A stretch of 64,000 nt of DNA from Pseudomonas sp. ABC1 (GTDB lineage Bacteria > Pseudomonadota > Gammaproteobacteria > Pseudomonadales > Pseudomonadaceae), in the NCBI RefSeq assembly GCF_013395055.1, contig NZ_CP058349.1, positions 3,409,501-3,473,500 of the forward strand, given 5' to 3'. The translations under genes were made by a program, and so were the position numbers. Under the pieces are notes generated by a model. The model was not told the DNA's origin, did no database searches, and saw only the letters and a program-made list of their open reading frames with translations. How positions within the stretch are numbered: position 1 is the stretch's first letter; each line of letters opens with the position of its first letter. Positions 17,468 through 25,655 of this stretch are shown here, piece by piece.

Positions 17468-18091
17468 ATGAGCCAGTTCTTTCAGATTCACCCGGAAAAT
17501 CCGCAGGCGCGGCTGATCCGCCAGGCGGTGGAGATCATCCGCGACGGTGGTGTGGTGGTGTACCCCACCGACTCCTCGTACGCCCTCGGTTGTGCCATTG
17601 GCAACAAGAGCGGCATCGAGCGGATTCGCCGCCTGCGCCAGCTCGACGACAAGCACAACTTCACCCTGGCCTGCCAGGACCTGTCGCAACTGGGTTCCTT
17701 CGCCAAGGTGGACACCAAGGCGTTCCGCCTGCTCAAGACCCACCTGCCCGGGCCTTACACCATCATCCTGGCGGCCACCCGCGAAGTGCCGCGCATGCTG
17801 CTGCACCCCAAGCGCCGCACCATCGGGCTGCGTGTGCCGGCGCTACCGATCGCCCAGGCGTTGCTGGCCGAGCTGGGTGAACCGCTGATGAGCGTCAGCC
17901 TGCTGCTGCCGGGCGAGACGCTGCCGATGAGCGATCCCTATGAAATCCGCGATGCGCTGGAGCATCACGTCGACCTGATCATCGACGGCGGTTACGGCGG
18001 CATCGAGGCGTCCACGGTGATCAGCCTGGTCGACGACGAGCCGGTCGTGGTGCGCGTCGGTTGCGGCGACCCTGCGCCGTTCATGACCTGA
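17468..18091 (+). CDS. yciO: YciO/TsaC-family putative L-threonylcarbamoyladenylate synthase
   Basis: A 207-residue YrdC-fold protein. The N-terminal block GGVVVYPTDSSYALGCAIGN and the following KHNFTLACQDLSQL are the nucleotide/threonine pocket motifs of the family, and HPKRRTIGLRVPALP closes the pocket. YciO-type proteins are related to TsaC (tRNA t6A synthesis), but in E. coli YciO has very weak activity and cannot fully replace TsaC. Position between the PHP gene and scpA is the conserved Pseudomonas arrangement. Confidence 0.88.
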   Translation: MSQFFQIHPENPQARLIRQAVEIIRDGGVVVYPTDSSYALGCAIGNKSGIERIRRLRQLDDKHNFTLACQDLSQLGSFAKVDTKAFRLLKTHLPGPYTIILAATREVPRMLLHPKRRTIGLRVPALPIAQALLAELGEPLMSVSLLLPGETLPMSDPYEIRDALEHHVDLIIDGGYGGIEASTVISLVDDEPVVVRVGCGDPAPFMT

Positions 18092-18106
18092 TGGGGCGCC
18101 TTGCGA

Positions 18107-18934
18107 GTGAGTGAAAGCGATATCGCCCAGCCGGAGCAGTTGCGCCTGGCGCTGGTCTACGGTGAAGCCCTGGAGACGCTGCCGCAGGACCTGTACATCC
18201 CGCCGGATGCCCTGGAAGTGTTTCTCGAAGCTTTCGAGGGGCCGCTCGACCTGCTGCTCTACCTGATCCGCAAACAGAACATCGACATCCTCGACATTCC
18301 GGTGGCGGAAATCACCCGCCAGTACATGGGCTACGTCGAGCTGATGAAAGCGACACGCCTGGAGCTGGCCGCCGAGTACCTGGTGATGGCCGCACTGCTG
18401 GCGGAGGTCAAGTCGCGCATGCTGCTGCCGCGCTCGAGCGAGGCCGAGGAAGAAGAGCATGACCCGCGTGCCGAACTGATCCGTCGCTTGCAGGAGTACG
18501 AGCGTTTCAAGGCGGCGGCGGAGGGGATCGACGAGTTGCCTCGGGTCGGACGCGAGCTGTATCTGCCACACCTCGAGGCGCCACATGCCCGGGTGCGCAA
18601 GCTGTTGCCCGATGTCGCCCTGGAAGAGTTGCTGCTATCGATGGCCGAGGTGCTGCGCCGCGCCGATATGTTCGAGAACCACCAGGTCAGTCGCGAGACG
18701 CTGTCCACCCGCGAGCGCATGAGCGAGGTGCTGGAGCGACTCAAGGGCGGCGGATTCATTGCCTTCGTCAGCCTGTTCACGCTGGAGGAGGGGCGCCTGG
18801 GGGTAGTCGTGACCTTTATGGCGGTGCTGGAGCTGATCAAGGAGTCGCTGGTCGAACTGGTGCAGAACGAGCCTTTTGCGCCGATCCACGTCAGACTTCG
18901 TGTGGATGAAGAGACCGAGGTACAAGCGCTGTGA
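18107..18934 (+). CDS. scpA: Segregation and condensation protein ScpA (kleisin)
   Basis: A 275-residue kleisin that links the two Smc heads. Conserved blocks are FEGPLDLLLYLIRKQNIDILDIPVAEITRQYMGYVE (about 45-82), AAEYLVMAALLAEVKSRMLLP (about 92-112) and the C-terminal winged helix (GFIAFVSLFTLEEGRLGVVVTFMAVLELIKE). The start is uncertain: no strong ribosome site is seen, and TTG at 18101 or GTG at 18107 are the options, 10-16 bases after yciO. It overlaps scpB by 4 bases (GTGA). Confidence 0.93.
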   Translation: MSESDIAQPEQLRLALVYGEALETLPQDLYIPPDALEVFLEAFEGPLDLLLYLIRKQNIDILDIPVAEITRQYMGYVELMKATRLELAAEYLVMAALLAEVKSRMLLPRSSEAEEEEHDPRAELIRRLQEYERFKAAAEGIDELPRVGRELYLPHLEAPHARVRKLLPDVALEELLLSMAEVLRRADMFENHQVSRETLSTRERMSEVLERLKGGGFIAFVSLFTLEEGRLGVVVTFMAVLELIKESLVELVQNEPFAPIHVRLRVDEETEVQAL

Positions 18935-19665
18935 ACCTGTCTGAACCCAAAGACCTGGCCTCGTTGCTCGAAGCCTTCCTGCTGACGTCCGGCAAGCCGT
19001 TGTCGCTGGACCGCCTGGGCGAGTTGTTCGATGAAGCCGAGCGTCCGGAGCCGGCCTTGTTGAAGAAGGCGCTGGAGGTCCTCGGGCGTTCGTGCAAGGG
19101 GCGCGCCTTCGAGCTCAAGGAAGTCGCCAGCGGCTATCGCTTGCAGGTGCGCGAGCGCTTTTCGCCCTGGGTCGGCCGGCTGTGGGAGGAGCGTCCGCAG
19201 CGTTATTCACGTGCCCTGCTGGAGACCCTGGCACTGATCGCCTACCGCCAGCCCATCACCCGTGGCGAGATCGAGGATGTGCGTGGCGTGGCGGTCAACA
19301 GCCAGATCATCAAGACCCTGCTGGAGCGCGAGTGGGTTCGTGTGGTCGGCCACCGGGAGGTGCCGGGACGTCCGGCGATGTTCGCCACCACCAAGGCATT
19401 CCTCGACCACTTCAATCTGAAAGGCCTGGGCGAGCTACCGCCGCTGGCCGTTCTGCGGGAAATGGAGCCGGAGCCTCTGTCGGTGCTGGAGGCGGAAGAG
19501 GCGGTTGCGCTGCCTGTCACCATGGACGAGGAAGAGACGGTACAGGCGGCGGACGCGCCGGAAAAGACCAGCTTCCGCAGCTTGCTGGCCGAGCTGGACG
19601 ATATGGAGCAGGGGCTCAAGACCGATTTCGACGACCTGCGCGAGGAGACGTCCGGCGAGGCCTGA
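18931..19665 (+). CDS. scpB: Segregation and condensation protein ScpB
   Basis: A 244-residue Smc-ScpAB subunit that dimerises and binds ScpA. It contains two winged-helix domains, with conserved SRALLETLALIAYRQPITRGEIEDVRGVAVNSQIIKTLLEREWV (about 92-135) and GRPAMFATTKAFLDHFNL. An acidic C-terminal extension (about 185-244) is longer than in Bacillus. It starts on GTG overlapping the scpA stop, so translation is coupled. The gene rluB, which often follows scpB, is not here. Two palindromic repeats and convergent dxs come next. Confidence 0.93.
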   Translation: MNLSEPKDLASLLEAFLLTSGKPLSLDRLGELFDEAERPEPALLKKALEVLGRSCKGRAFELKEVASGYRLQVRERFSPWVGRLWEERPQRYSRALLETLALIAYRQPITRGEIEDVRGVAVNSQIIKTLLEREWVRVVGHREVPGRPAMFATTKAFLDHFNLKGLGELPPLAVLREMEPEPLSVLEAEEAVALPVTMDEEETVQAADAPEKTSFRSLLAELDDMEQGLKTDFDDLREETSGEA

Positions 19666-19716
19666 CGCCTGTGTACGATGGCGATTACAGGGTGGCCTGG
19701 ATATCTGCGTACCTAG

Positions 19717-19791
19717 GTCCCCGCCTTCGCGGGGACGACGTGTTCCTCCCTGGTTTCGCTCCTCCTCTGTCATTCCCGCGAAGGCGGGAAT
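19717..19791. repeat. Pair of REP-like palindromes in opposite orientation
   Basis: Two 20-nt perfect hairpins, 19717-19736 (gtccccgccttcgcggggac) and 19772-19791 (attcccgcgaaggcgggaat), face each other 35 bases apart. A third copy is at 55469-55488, with shared flanks (acct-g before, gacg after) to the first. They lie between convergent scpB and dxs and could also act as terminators. Confidence 0.8.
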
Positions 19792-19871
19792 CCATACAAT
19801 TGCGCTAGCGCCTCCTGTCTTGACGGCAAACGCTATCCAACACCTTGAAAGACATGGGCTGAGCGCTTGCG

Positions 19872-21770
19872 TCAGAGCCCCAGCAGCTCCAGCCTGGTCT
19901 GGATCGACGCTGTGATGCCCTGACGGTCGAGGCCGCACTCTGCGAGCATCTGTGCCGGTTTGGCGTGCTCGACGTAGCGATCCGGCAGCCCGAGGTGCAG
20001 CAGCGGCTTGAGCACGCCTTCGGCATTGAGGAACTCGCCGACGGCACTGCCGGCGCCGCCCATGACGCTGTTCTCCTCGATGGTCACCAGCAACTGGTGG
20101 CTGTCGGCGGTCTGGCGCAGCAGCGTTTCGTCCAGCGGCTTGACGAAGCGCATGTCGATCACCGTGGCATCGAACGCTTCCGCTGCCTGCAGGGCCTCGG
20201 CGAGCTGCACGCCGAACACCAGCATGGCGACACGACCGCTACCCTGGCGGCGCACCACGCCCTTGCCGATTTCCAGCGGCTCCAGGCCTGCCTCGATCAC
20301 GGCATTGGGGCCGCTGCCGCGTGGGTAGCGCACCGCTGCCGGGCCGTCGAACAGGTGCCCGGTGGTAAGCATGCGGCGCAGCTCGTTTTCGTCGCTGGGT
20401 GTCATCACCAGCATGCCGGGGATGCAACGCAGGTAAGAGAGGTCGAAGCTGCCGGCGTGGGTCGGGCCGTCCTCGCCAACCAGTCCGGCGCGGTCGATGG
20501 CGAACAGCACATCAAGGTTCTGCACCGCCACGTCATGGATCAACTGGTCATAGGCGCGTTGCAGGAAGGTGGAGTAGATCGCCACCACCGGCTTGGCGCC
20601 TTCGCAGGCCATGCCGGCCGCCAGTGTGACCGCGTGCTGCTCGGCGATGGCGACGTCGAAGTAGCGTTCCGGAAAGCGTTCGGCGAAGGCCACCAGGTCG
20701 GAACCTTCCTTCATCGCCGGGGTGATACCGGCCAGGCGCGGGTCGGCCTCGGCCATGTCGCACAGCCACTGGCCGAAGATATTCGAGTAGCGAGGGCCGG
20801 CGGGCGCCTTGGGCGTTTTCGGCGCGTCCAGCGGCTCCAGCTTGTTGATCGCGTGCCAGGTGATGGGGTCGGCTTCGGCGGGTGCGAAGCCCTTGCCCTT
20901 CTTGGTCACCACGTGCAGGAACTGCGGCCCCGACAGGTCGCGCATGTTGCGCAGGGTGGCGATCAGGGTCGGCAGGTCATGGCCGTCGATCGGGCCGATA
21001 TAGTTCCAGCCCAGTTCCTCGAACAGGGTGCCGGGCACCAGCATGCCCTTGGCGTATTCTTCGGTGCGGCGGGCGATTTCCCAGGCGCCGGGCAGGCGCG
21101 ACAGCACCTTCTTGCTGCCTTCGCGCATGCTGCTGTAGGTGCGGCTGGAGAGGATGCGCGCCAGGTAGTTGGACATGCCGCCGACGTTGTGCGAGATCGA
21201 CATATCGTTGTCGTTGAGCACCACCAGCATGTCGGCGCCGACTTCCGGCGCATGGTTGAGCGCTTCGAACGCCATGCCTGCCGTCAGGGCGCCGTCGCCG
21301 ATCACCGCCACGGCCTTGCGCGAGTTGCCCTGCAGGCGACTGGCGACGGCCATGCCCAGGGCCGCGCCGATGCTGGTGCTGGAGTGGCCGACGCCGAAGG
21401 TGTCGTACTCGCTTTCGCTGCGGCGCGGGAAGGCGGCCAGGCCGTCCTTCTGGCGCAGGCTGGCCATGCGCTCGCGGCGGCCGGTGAGAATCTTGTGTGG
21501 ATAGGCCTGATGGCCGACATCCCAGACCAGGCGGTCGTCTGGCGTGTCGAAGACGTAGTGCAGGGCGATGGTCAGTTCGATGACACCCAGTCCTGCACCG
21601 AAATGCCCGCCAGTCTGGCCGACGGCGAACAACAGTTCCTGGCGCAACTCATCGGCCAGGATTTCCAGCTCGGCCTCGCCCAGACGGCGCAGTTGTTCGG
21701 GCATGGTCGCGCGATCGAGCACGGGAGTATCCGGGCGGACCCGAGGGATCTCATGGAACGTCTTGGGCAT
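19872..21770 (-). CDS. dxs: 1-deoxy-D-xylulose-5-phosphate synthase
   Basis: A 632-residue thiamine-diphosphate enzyme condensing pyruvate and glyceraldehyde 3-phosphate in the first step of the MEP isoprenoid pathway. Motifs: VWDVGHQAYPHKILTGR, FGVGHSSTSIGAALGMA, the TPP-binding GDGALTAGMAFEALNHA...LNDNDMSIS, and in the C-terminal transketolase part DVAIAEQHAVTLAAG and DRAGLVGEDGPTHAG. The ATG at 21770 starts the conserved MPKTFHEIPR; in-frame sequence upstream is not Dxs-like. The usual upstream xseB and ispA are missing, so the gene appears to stand alone here. Confidence 0.95.
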   Translation of the reverse strand: MPKTFHEIPRVRPDTPVLDRATMPEQLRRLGEAELEILADELRQELLFAVGQTGGHFGAGLGVIELTIALHYVFDTPDDRLVWDVGHQAYPHKILTGRRERMASLRQKDGLAAFPRRSESEYDTFGVGHSSTSIGAALGMAVASRLQGNSRKAVAVIGDGALTAGMAFEALNHAPEVGADMLVVLNDNDMSISHNVGGMSNYLARILSSRTYSSMREGSKKVLSRLPGAWEIARRTEEYAKGMLVPGTLFEELGWNYIGPIDGHDLPTLIATLRNMRDLSGPQFLHVVTKKGKGFAPAEADPITWHAINKLEPLDAPKTPKAPAGPRYSNIFGQWLCDMAEADPRLAGITPAMKEGSDLVAFAERFPERYFDVAIAEQHAVTLAAGMACEGAKPVVAIYSTFLQRAYDQLIHDVAVQNLDVLFAIDRAGLVGEDGPTHAGSFDLSYLRCIPGMLVMTPSDENELRRMLTTGHLFDGPAAVRYPRGSGPNAVIEAGLEPLEIGKGVVRRQGSGRVAMLVFGVQLAEALQAAEAFDATVIDMRFVKPLDETLLRQTADSHQLLVTIEENSVMGGAGSAVGEFLNAEGVLKPLLHLGLPDRYVEHAKPAQMLAECGLDRQGITASIQTRLELLGL

Positions 21771-21881
21771 CAGGCGAATCGTTTTATTGGAAAAAGAGCG
21801 GCAGTTTACCTTAAAGCGTAAACAAGCTCTAAGTTCAGGTGGTCGCAGATTCAGGCTGATCTTGTGGGATGAAAGTGAATG

Positions 21882-21905
21882 GATAATAATGCGATTTATT
21901 TTCAT
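21882..21905. promoter_or_regulatory. Candidate Fur box ahead of the FecR-like gene
   Basis: In an AT-rich island, the 19-mer from 21882 matches 12 of 19 positions of the Fur consensus (GATAAT at the left end, ATTTATT at the right). This is the usual setting for a fecI-fecR promoter, but fecI is missing. Confidence 0.4.
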
Positions 21906-21967
21906 TAACTGCCGTTCCCCATGACCTCTCCAGCCCCGACCTGCAAGCCCTCCGCTGTATCCATGAC

Positions 21968-22036
21968 ATGAGCGACGATGGCATTCCCCCGGTGACCGCG
22001 AGGACCCCGCGCAAGCGCCTGAGAGCCTGGCCGTGA
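21968..22036 (+). pseudogene. Remnant of the FecR N-terminus (22-codon ORF)
   Basis: ATG at 21968 opens a 22-residue frame beginning MSDDGIPP, resembling the first residues of FecR proteins. It stops at 22034-22036, overlapping the GTG of the next gene. In the neighbouring frame, codons just before that GTG read EDPAQAPES, reminiscent of the end of the DUF4880 domain. It looks like the two ends of a deleted, frameshifted N-terminal domain. Inference from short matches. Confidence 0.35.
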
Positions 22037-22791
22037 CAAGCCGCCGGCGTGCGCTGCGCTGCATGTTGTGGTTCGTCGGTGGCGGAACGGTCGGGTTCGT
22101 GGCCGGAAACGCCGTGCCCCTGGGGGCGCGTCTGGCCGACCAACGCACGTCGATTGGCGAGCGGCGCAGCCTGAGACTGGCCGATGGCAGTCTGTTGCAA
22201 CTGAACACCGACACGGCCGTGGATATCCATTTCGAGGCTGCCGAGCGGCGCATCGAACTGCTGCGCGGCGAACTCATGCTGACCTGCGCGGCGGACGTGC
22301 CCGGTCGGCCGCTGCGTATCGTGACCCGACATGGAAGCCTGGCACCGCTTGGCGCATGTCTTTCGGTACGCCTGCATGACGCGCACACCTGCGTGGCCGT
22401 CAGTGAGGGGGTTGTCCAGGTGGTTTGTGCCAGGAGGCAGCGGGAGCCTGCCGTGACGCTGCAGGCTGGGCAGCAGCTGCGTTTCGATGCGGTTGGTGCG
22501 GGAAGCGTGCGACAGTTGCAGGAGAGTACGCGGAGCTGGGTCGACGGGGTATTCCATGTCGAAGGCATGCGCCTGGCCGAGCTGGTGGTGGAGTTGGGAC
22601 GCTACCGCCCTGGCATCCTGCGTTGCGCTCCGGCTGTTGCCGATTTGCGTCTCTCCGGTGTCTGGCGTCTGGATGACGACGCGGACGGAGAGGGCGTCCT
22701 GATTGCCATCGAACAGCAGTTGCCGGTGCGGATACGGCGCTTTACCCGTTACTGGGTCAGCCTGGAGCCTGCACCATTAAATGCAACGTAA
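22033..22791 (+). CDS. FecR-like protein lacking the cytoplasmic anti-sigma domain
   Basis: 252 residues. A basic start (TSRRRALR) and one membrane span (about 10-27) lead into the FecR periplasmic domain: ERRSLRLADGSLLQLNTDTAVDIHF...RRIELLRGELMLTC, then the VSEGVVQV...VTLQAGQQLRFD block and a C-terminal secretin/TonB short N-terminal-like segment (WVDGVFHVEGMRLAELVVELGRYR). Full FecR proteins carry about 80 cytoplasmic residues (DUF4880) ahead of the span that bind the ECF sigma factor. They are absent and no upstream start exists in this frame (TGA at 21964). No fecI or fecA is adjacent. Probably a decayed regulator; GTG start. Confidence 0.7.
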   Translation: MTSRRRALRCMLWFVGGGTVGFVAGNAVPLGARLADQRTSIGERRSLRLADGSLLQLNTDTAVDIHFEAAERRIELLRGELMLTCAADVPGRPLRIVTRHGSLAPLGACLSVRLHDAHTCVAVSEGVVQVVCARRQREPAVTLQAGQQLRFDAVGAGSVRQLQESTRSWVDGVFHVEGMRLAELVVELGRYRPGILRCAPAVADLRLSGVWRLDDDADGEGVLIAIEQQLPVRIRRFTRYWVSLEPAPLNAT

Positions 22792-22809
22792 CGGTCGCTC
22801 GCAACGGTT

Positions 22810-22841
22810 GTGCGGTATGCCCGGCGACTGGCACACCGCAC
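22810..22841. terminator. Convergent terminator between fecR-like and DUF2780 genes
   Basis: 12-bp stem with one mismatch (gtgcggtatgcc / ggcacaccgcac) and an 8-base loop, placed between two convergent stop codons. No strong T-run. Confidence 0.5.
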
Positions 22842-22847
22842 GGTGTA

Positions 22848-23327
22848 TCAATTTCCGTTGAGGAAACCACCAAGCAGCCCGCCAAGACCTCCCGGGGATT
22901 TGGCGCCGGTCAGTTGCGCCAGGGCCGGTACGCTTTGCAGCAGTTTTTCCACCAGGGCCGGGTCGATGTGGTTGCGCAGCAGGTCCAGCAGCGTCGGGAC
23001 GAATTTGGTCAGCGTATCGGCGTTCAGGCCGGTGCGCGCCAGTTCGCCCAGTGCGCCGGCGATACCGCCTTGCACGGCTTCGCCACCCAGGTTGCCGAGC
23101 AGGCCGCCGAGGGAGCCGAGCAGCCCGCCGCTGGCCGAGGGTGCCGCTTCGACGTTACCGGCCTTGGCGATCCAGTCGCCGACCTGAGGTAGGGCCGAGA
23201 GCAGCTGCTGGAAATCACCGCTGGCGGCCTGTTCCTGGATGAGTTTGAAGATGCTTCCTGCGGCGCTCTCTGCCTGTTGCGGCTGGATGTCGAGCTGGCT
23301 GGCCAGTTGTTCGATGATCGCATTCAT
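22848..23327 (-). CDS. DUF2780 family protein
   Basis: A 159-residue protein. The N-terminal half is a helical bundle (MNAIIEQLASQLDIQPQQAESAAGSIFKLIQEQ). A Gly/Leu/Ser-rich middle (ASGGLLGSLGGLLGNLGGEAVQGG) is followed by a helical part (TLTKFVPTLLDLLRNHIDPALVEKLLQSVPAL) and a glycine-rich end (GGLGGLLGGFLNGN). No signal peptide is seen. The fold recalls YidB/DUF937 proteins. Function unknown; the gene is alone between two terminators. Confidence 0.72.
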   Translation of the reverse strand: MNAIIEQLASQLDIQPQQAESAAGSIFKLIQEQAASGDFQQLLSALPQVGDWIAKAGNVEAAPSASGGLLGSLGGLLGNLGGEAVQGGIAGALGELARTGLNADTLTKFVPTLLDLLRNHIDPALVEKLLQSVPALAQLTGAKSPGGLGGLLGGFLNGN

Positions 23328-23421
23328 GGCTGTCTGTCTTCTTGGACGGTGAAAAGCCCGAGCCTAGGGGCATCGTGGGCTCCGTGCAAGAGCCCGCGCG
23401 TGCTTCTGGTCGAACGGGTTT

Positions 23422-24600
23422 TCAGACGTGGTCCGGTTGCGTCAGGTGCCGGGCGATGGCCCAGCGCAGCGGGCGCATGCCCTGGGCCAGGCGCAGGCCG
23501 GCATTGCGCAGCAGTTTCACTGGGGCGCGGTCGTTGGTGTAGAGGTCGACCAGCAGGTTGGTGGCCTGGTAGAGCGGCCAACTGGCCAGGCGCTGGGCAC
23601 GGGCATAACGCTGCAGGACGGCATCCGCACCGATATCGAGGTCGTGCTGGTGAGCCTGGATCAGGGTGTCGGCCAGGCGTCGCTGGCTCTGCAGGCCGAA
23701 GTTGAAACCATGGGCGGTGACCGGGTGCATGCCAACGGCGGCATCACCGACCAGTGCGGCGCGGGTGCTGGACAGGCGGTCAGCGAAGACGCCCACCAGC
23801 GGATAGACATGGCGGCTGCTGACCAGCTCCATCTCGCCGAGACGGTGGCCGATGCGTCGCTCCATTTCGCGGGCGAACAGGGTTTCGTCCAGTTCCTGCA
23901 GGCGGGCCATCTCGTTCTGCGGCAGGGTCAGGACGGTGGACGACTGGTTGCCGTTGAGGGGGAGCAGGGCGAGGGTCTGGCCGTAGCCGAACCACTCCCA
24001 GGCGACCTGTTCGTGGGACTTCTCGTGCTTCATGCGGCAGACCAGCATGCTCTTGCCGAAGTCCTTCATACGGGCGCCGATGCCCAGCATGCGCCGGGTT
24101 TCCGAAAAGCGGCTGTCGGCGGCCACCAGCAGGCGGGCGCGCAGTCGGCGGCCATCGGCGAGCGTCAGGTCGACACCGCGCTCATCGCGTGTCAGTCCGG
24201 TCAGGGCGCTGTTGGCGAGGATGCGCACGTCCGGGCATTCGCTGGCGGCGGTGTAGGCCGCACGGCGAATCGCTTGGTTCGGTATCAGGTGGCCCAGGCG
24301 CTCGCTGCCGGCCTGGCTGGCTTCAATGCGCAGGGCGAACAGCGACGGGCCATTGTGCACCTGGGCATCGCGCAGGATGGAGATGTCGTCCTGCTCGAAG
24401 CGCTGCCAGAGTCCGAGGCGTTGCAATTCATGGTGCGAGGCATGGCTGAGCGCGATTTCGCGCCCGTCGAAGGCCGGGTTGGCGAGGCTTTCCTCGGCCT
24501 GGCGTTCGATCAGGACGATGTCCAGGCCATGCCCGGACAACGCGCGTGCCAGGCAGAGCCCGGCTGGGCCTGCACCGATGATGGCGATATCCACGTTCAT
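23422..24600 (-). CDS. UbiH/UbiM-type FAD-dependent ubiquinone hydroxylase
   Basis: A 392-residue flavoprotein of the UbiH/UbiF/UbiM class, which hydroxylate the ubiquinone ring. It has the FAD Rossmann motif IIGAGPAGLCLARAL (residues 6-20), a middle DG motif, and the second FAD motif ALVGDAAVGMHPVTAHGFNFGLQ (about 288-310). The LIPNQAIRRAAY and VAADSRFSETR segments are typical of UbiM. The ATG at 24600 was chosen as the first Met before the Rossmann fold, with GAGGAG upstream; the 53 residues in frame before it are not conserved-looking. It lies outside the visAB/ubi operons, as UbiM genes often do. Confidence 0.72.
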   Translation of the reverse strand: MNVDIAIIGAGPAGLCLARALSGHGLDIVLIERQAEESLANPAFDGREIALSHASHHELQRLGLWQRFEQDDISILRDAQVHNGPSLFALRIEASQAGSERLGHLIPNQAIRRAAYTAASECPDVRILANSALTGLTRDERGVDLTLADGRRLRARLLVAADSRFSETRRMLGIGARMKDFGKSMLVCRMKHEKSHEQVAWEWFGYGQTLALLPLNGNQSSTVLTLPQNEMARLQELDETLFAREMERRIGHRLGEMELVSSRHVYPLVGVFADRLSSTRAALVGDAAVGMHPVTAHGFNFGLQSQRRLADTLIQAHQHDLDIGADAVLQRYARAQRLASWPLYQATNLLVDLYTNDRAPVKLLRNAGLRLAQGMRPLRWAIARHLTQPDHV

Positions 24601-24887
24601 GCGCGGCGACTCCTCTGGCGTCAGAAAACAGGTGTGAGCGCGGCAGTGTAGGCCCTGTGCGCCCGTGCGGCATTGCGCAGGATCATAGTGTGGCCCGCCT
24701 TTGATGGCGACCACCCTGCGCGCCATCGACTGATGAGATGCCGATGATAAGGCGCCCAAGCCTCCAGGGGACGCTGACGTTTCGTCGCAAGCGGCGCGGC
24801 AGCGAGAGGGCCAGGGCGAATCCTTCGTGGGTACAATGCGCTACCGGGCGCTCCGGTCGAGTCCTGTTCTGTTTTTGGTAGGTGTGC

Positions 24888-25505
24888 ATGTGCGGTCGTT
24901 ATGCGTTGTTCCGTTGGGGGCCTGAGTTTGCCCGTCTGCCCGGCTTCCCCCAGGGCCAGGCGCCGCACTGGAGCCTGGCCCCTGGTGCTTCCGTGTTGCT
25001 GGCGCGGGCCGAGGGTGAGGGGCTGCGGTTGGACGCGGTGCGCTGGGGGCTGACGCCGGCCTGGTTCACCGACTTTTCCCGCACGCCGGCCCAGGCGCGG
25101 GCGGAAACGCTGACCGAACAACCGATGTTTCGCGAGGCGTTCCGGCTTCGGCGCGGTTTGTTGCCGGCCAATGGCTTCTATGAATGGCGTGGGAGTGTGC
25201 GCAAGCGCCCCTATTGGATGACCGGCGAAGGGTCGATCCTGTATTTCGCCGCCCTGTGGGAGGCTTATCCGGTGGAGGGGCGCGAGTACCTGAGTGCCGC
25301 GGTGGTCACCTTGCCGGTGGCGGGGCAGCGCAGGCCGCTGATCCTCGACGAAGCGCAGCAACGCCTCTGGCTACAGCCTGATGCCTCCGAGGAAGCGCTG
25401 CAGGCGCTGCTCGCCGGCCCGTTGCCACCCCTGCGTGAACGGGCGCTGGCGACGCTGGTCAATGATCCTGCCCTGGACGCGCCCGAGTGCCTGACCCCGG
25501 CATAA
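24888..25505 (+). CDS. SRAP (YedK/HMCES-like) protein with altered catalytic residues
   Basis: A 205-residue SOS-response-associated peptidase-fold protein. SRAP proteins shield abasic sites in single-stranded DNA by forming a thiazolidine crosslink through Cys2. The start must be ATG 24888 so that Cys2 (MCGRYALF) becomes the N-terminus. VRWGLTPAW and LLPANGFYEWRG (E99) are conserved. The usual NARAET reads QARAET (Gln69) and the usual HxRMP reads GQRRP (146-150), so the catalytic Asn and His are missing. Could be a paralogue with a changed role. Confidence 0.82.
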   Translation: MCGRYALFRWGPEFARLPGFPQGQAPHWSLAPGASVLLARAEGEGLRLDAVRWGLTPAWFTDFSRTPAQARAETLTEQPMFREAFRLRRGLLPANGFYEWRGSVRKRPYWMTGEGSILYFAALWEAYPVEGREYLSAAVVTLPVAGQRRPLILDEAQQRLWLQPDASEEALQALLAGPLPPLRERALATLVNDPALDAPECLTPA

Positions 25506-25530
25506 AGATCGTCATGCCGCTCGCTGCCGC

Positions 25531-25556
25531 CCCCTCTCACACTTGCGGGAGAGGGC
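25531..25556. repeat. Degenerate copy of the ccctctcccgc hairpin
   Basis: A 7-bp stem (ccctctc / gagaggg, 25532-25538 with 25549-25555) retaining the outer part of the repeat seen at 10105, 39907 and 41992. Located between the SRAP and M48 genes. Confidence 0.5.
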
Positions 25557-25655
25557 CTGAGAGCACCACGCAATTACCCTGTTACCTTCCCCTCATAGCA
25601 GCACTGTGCCTGGCAGGCTGCTAAGATATCGCGCAGATTTTCCTGGAGATGTGCC

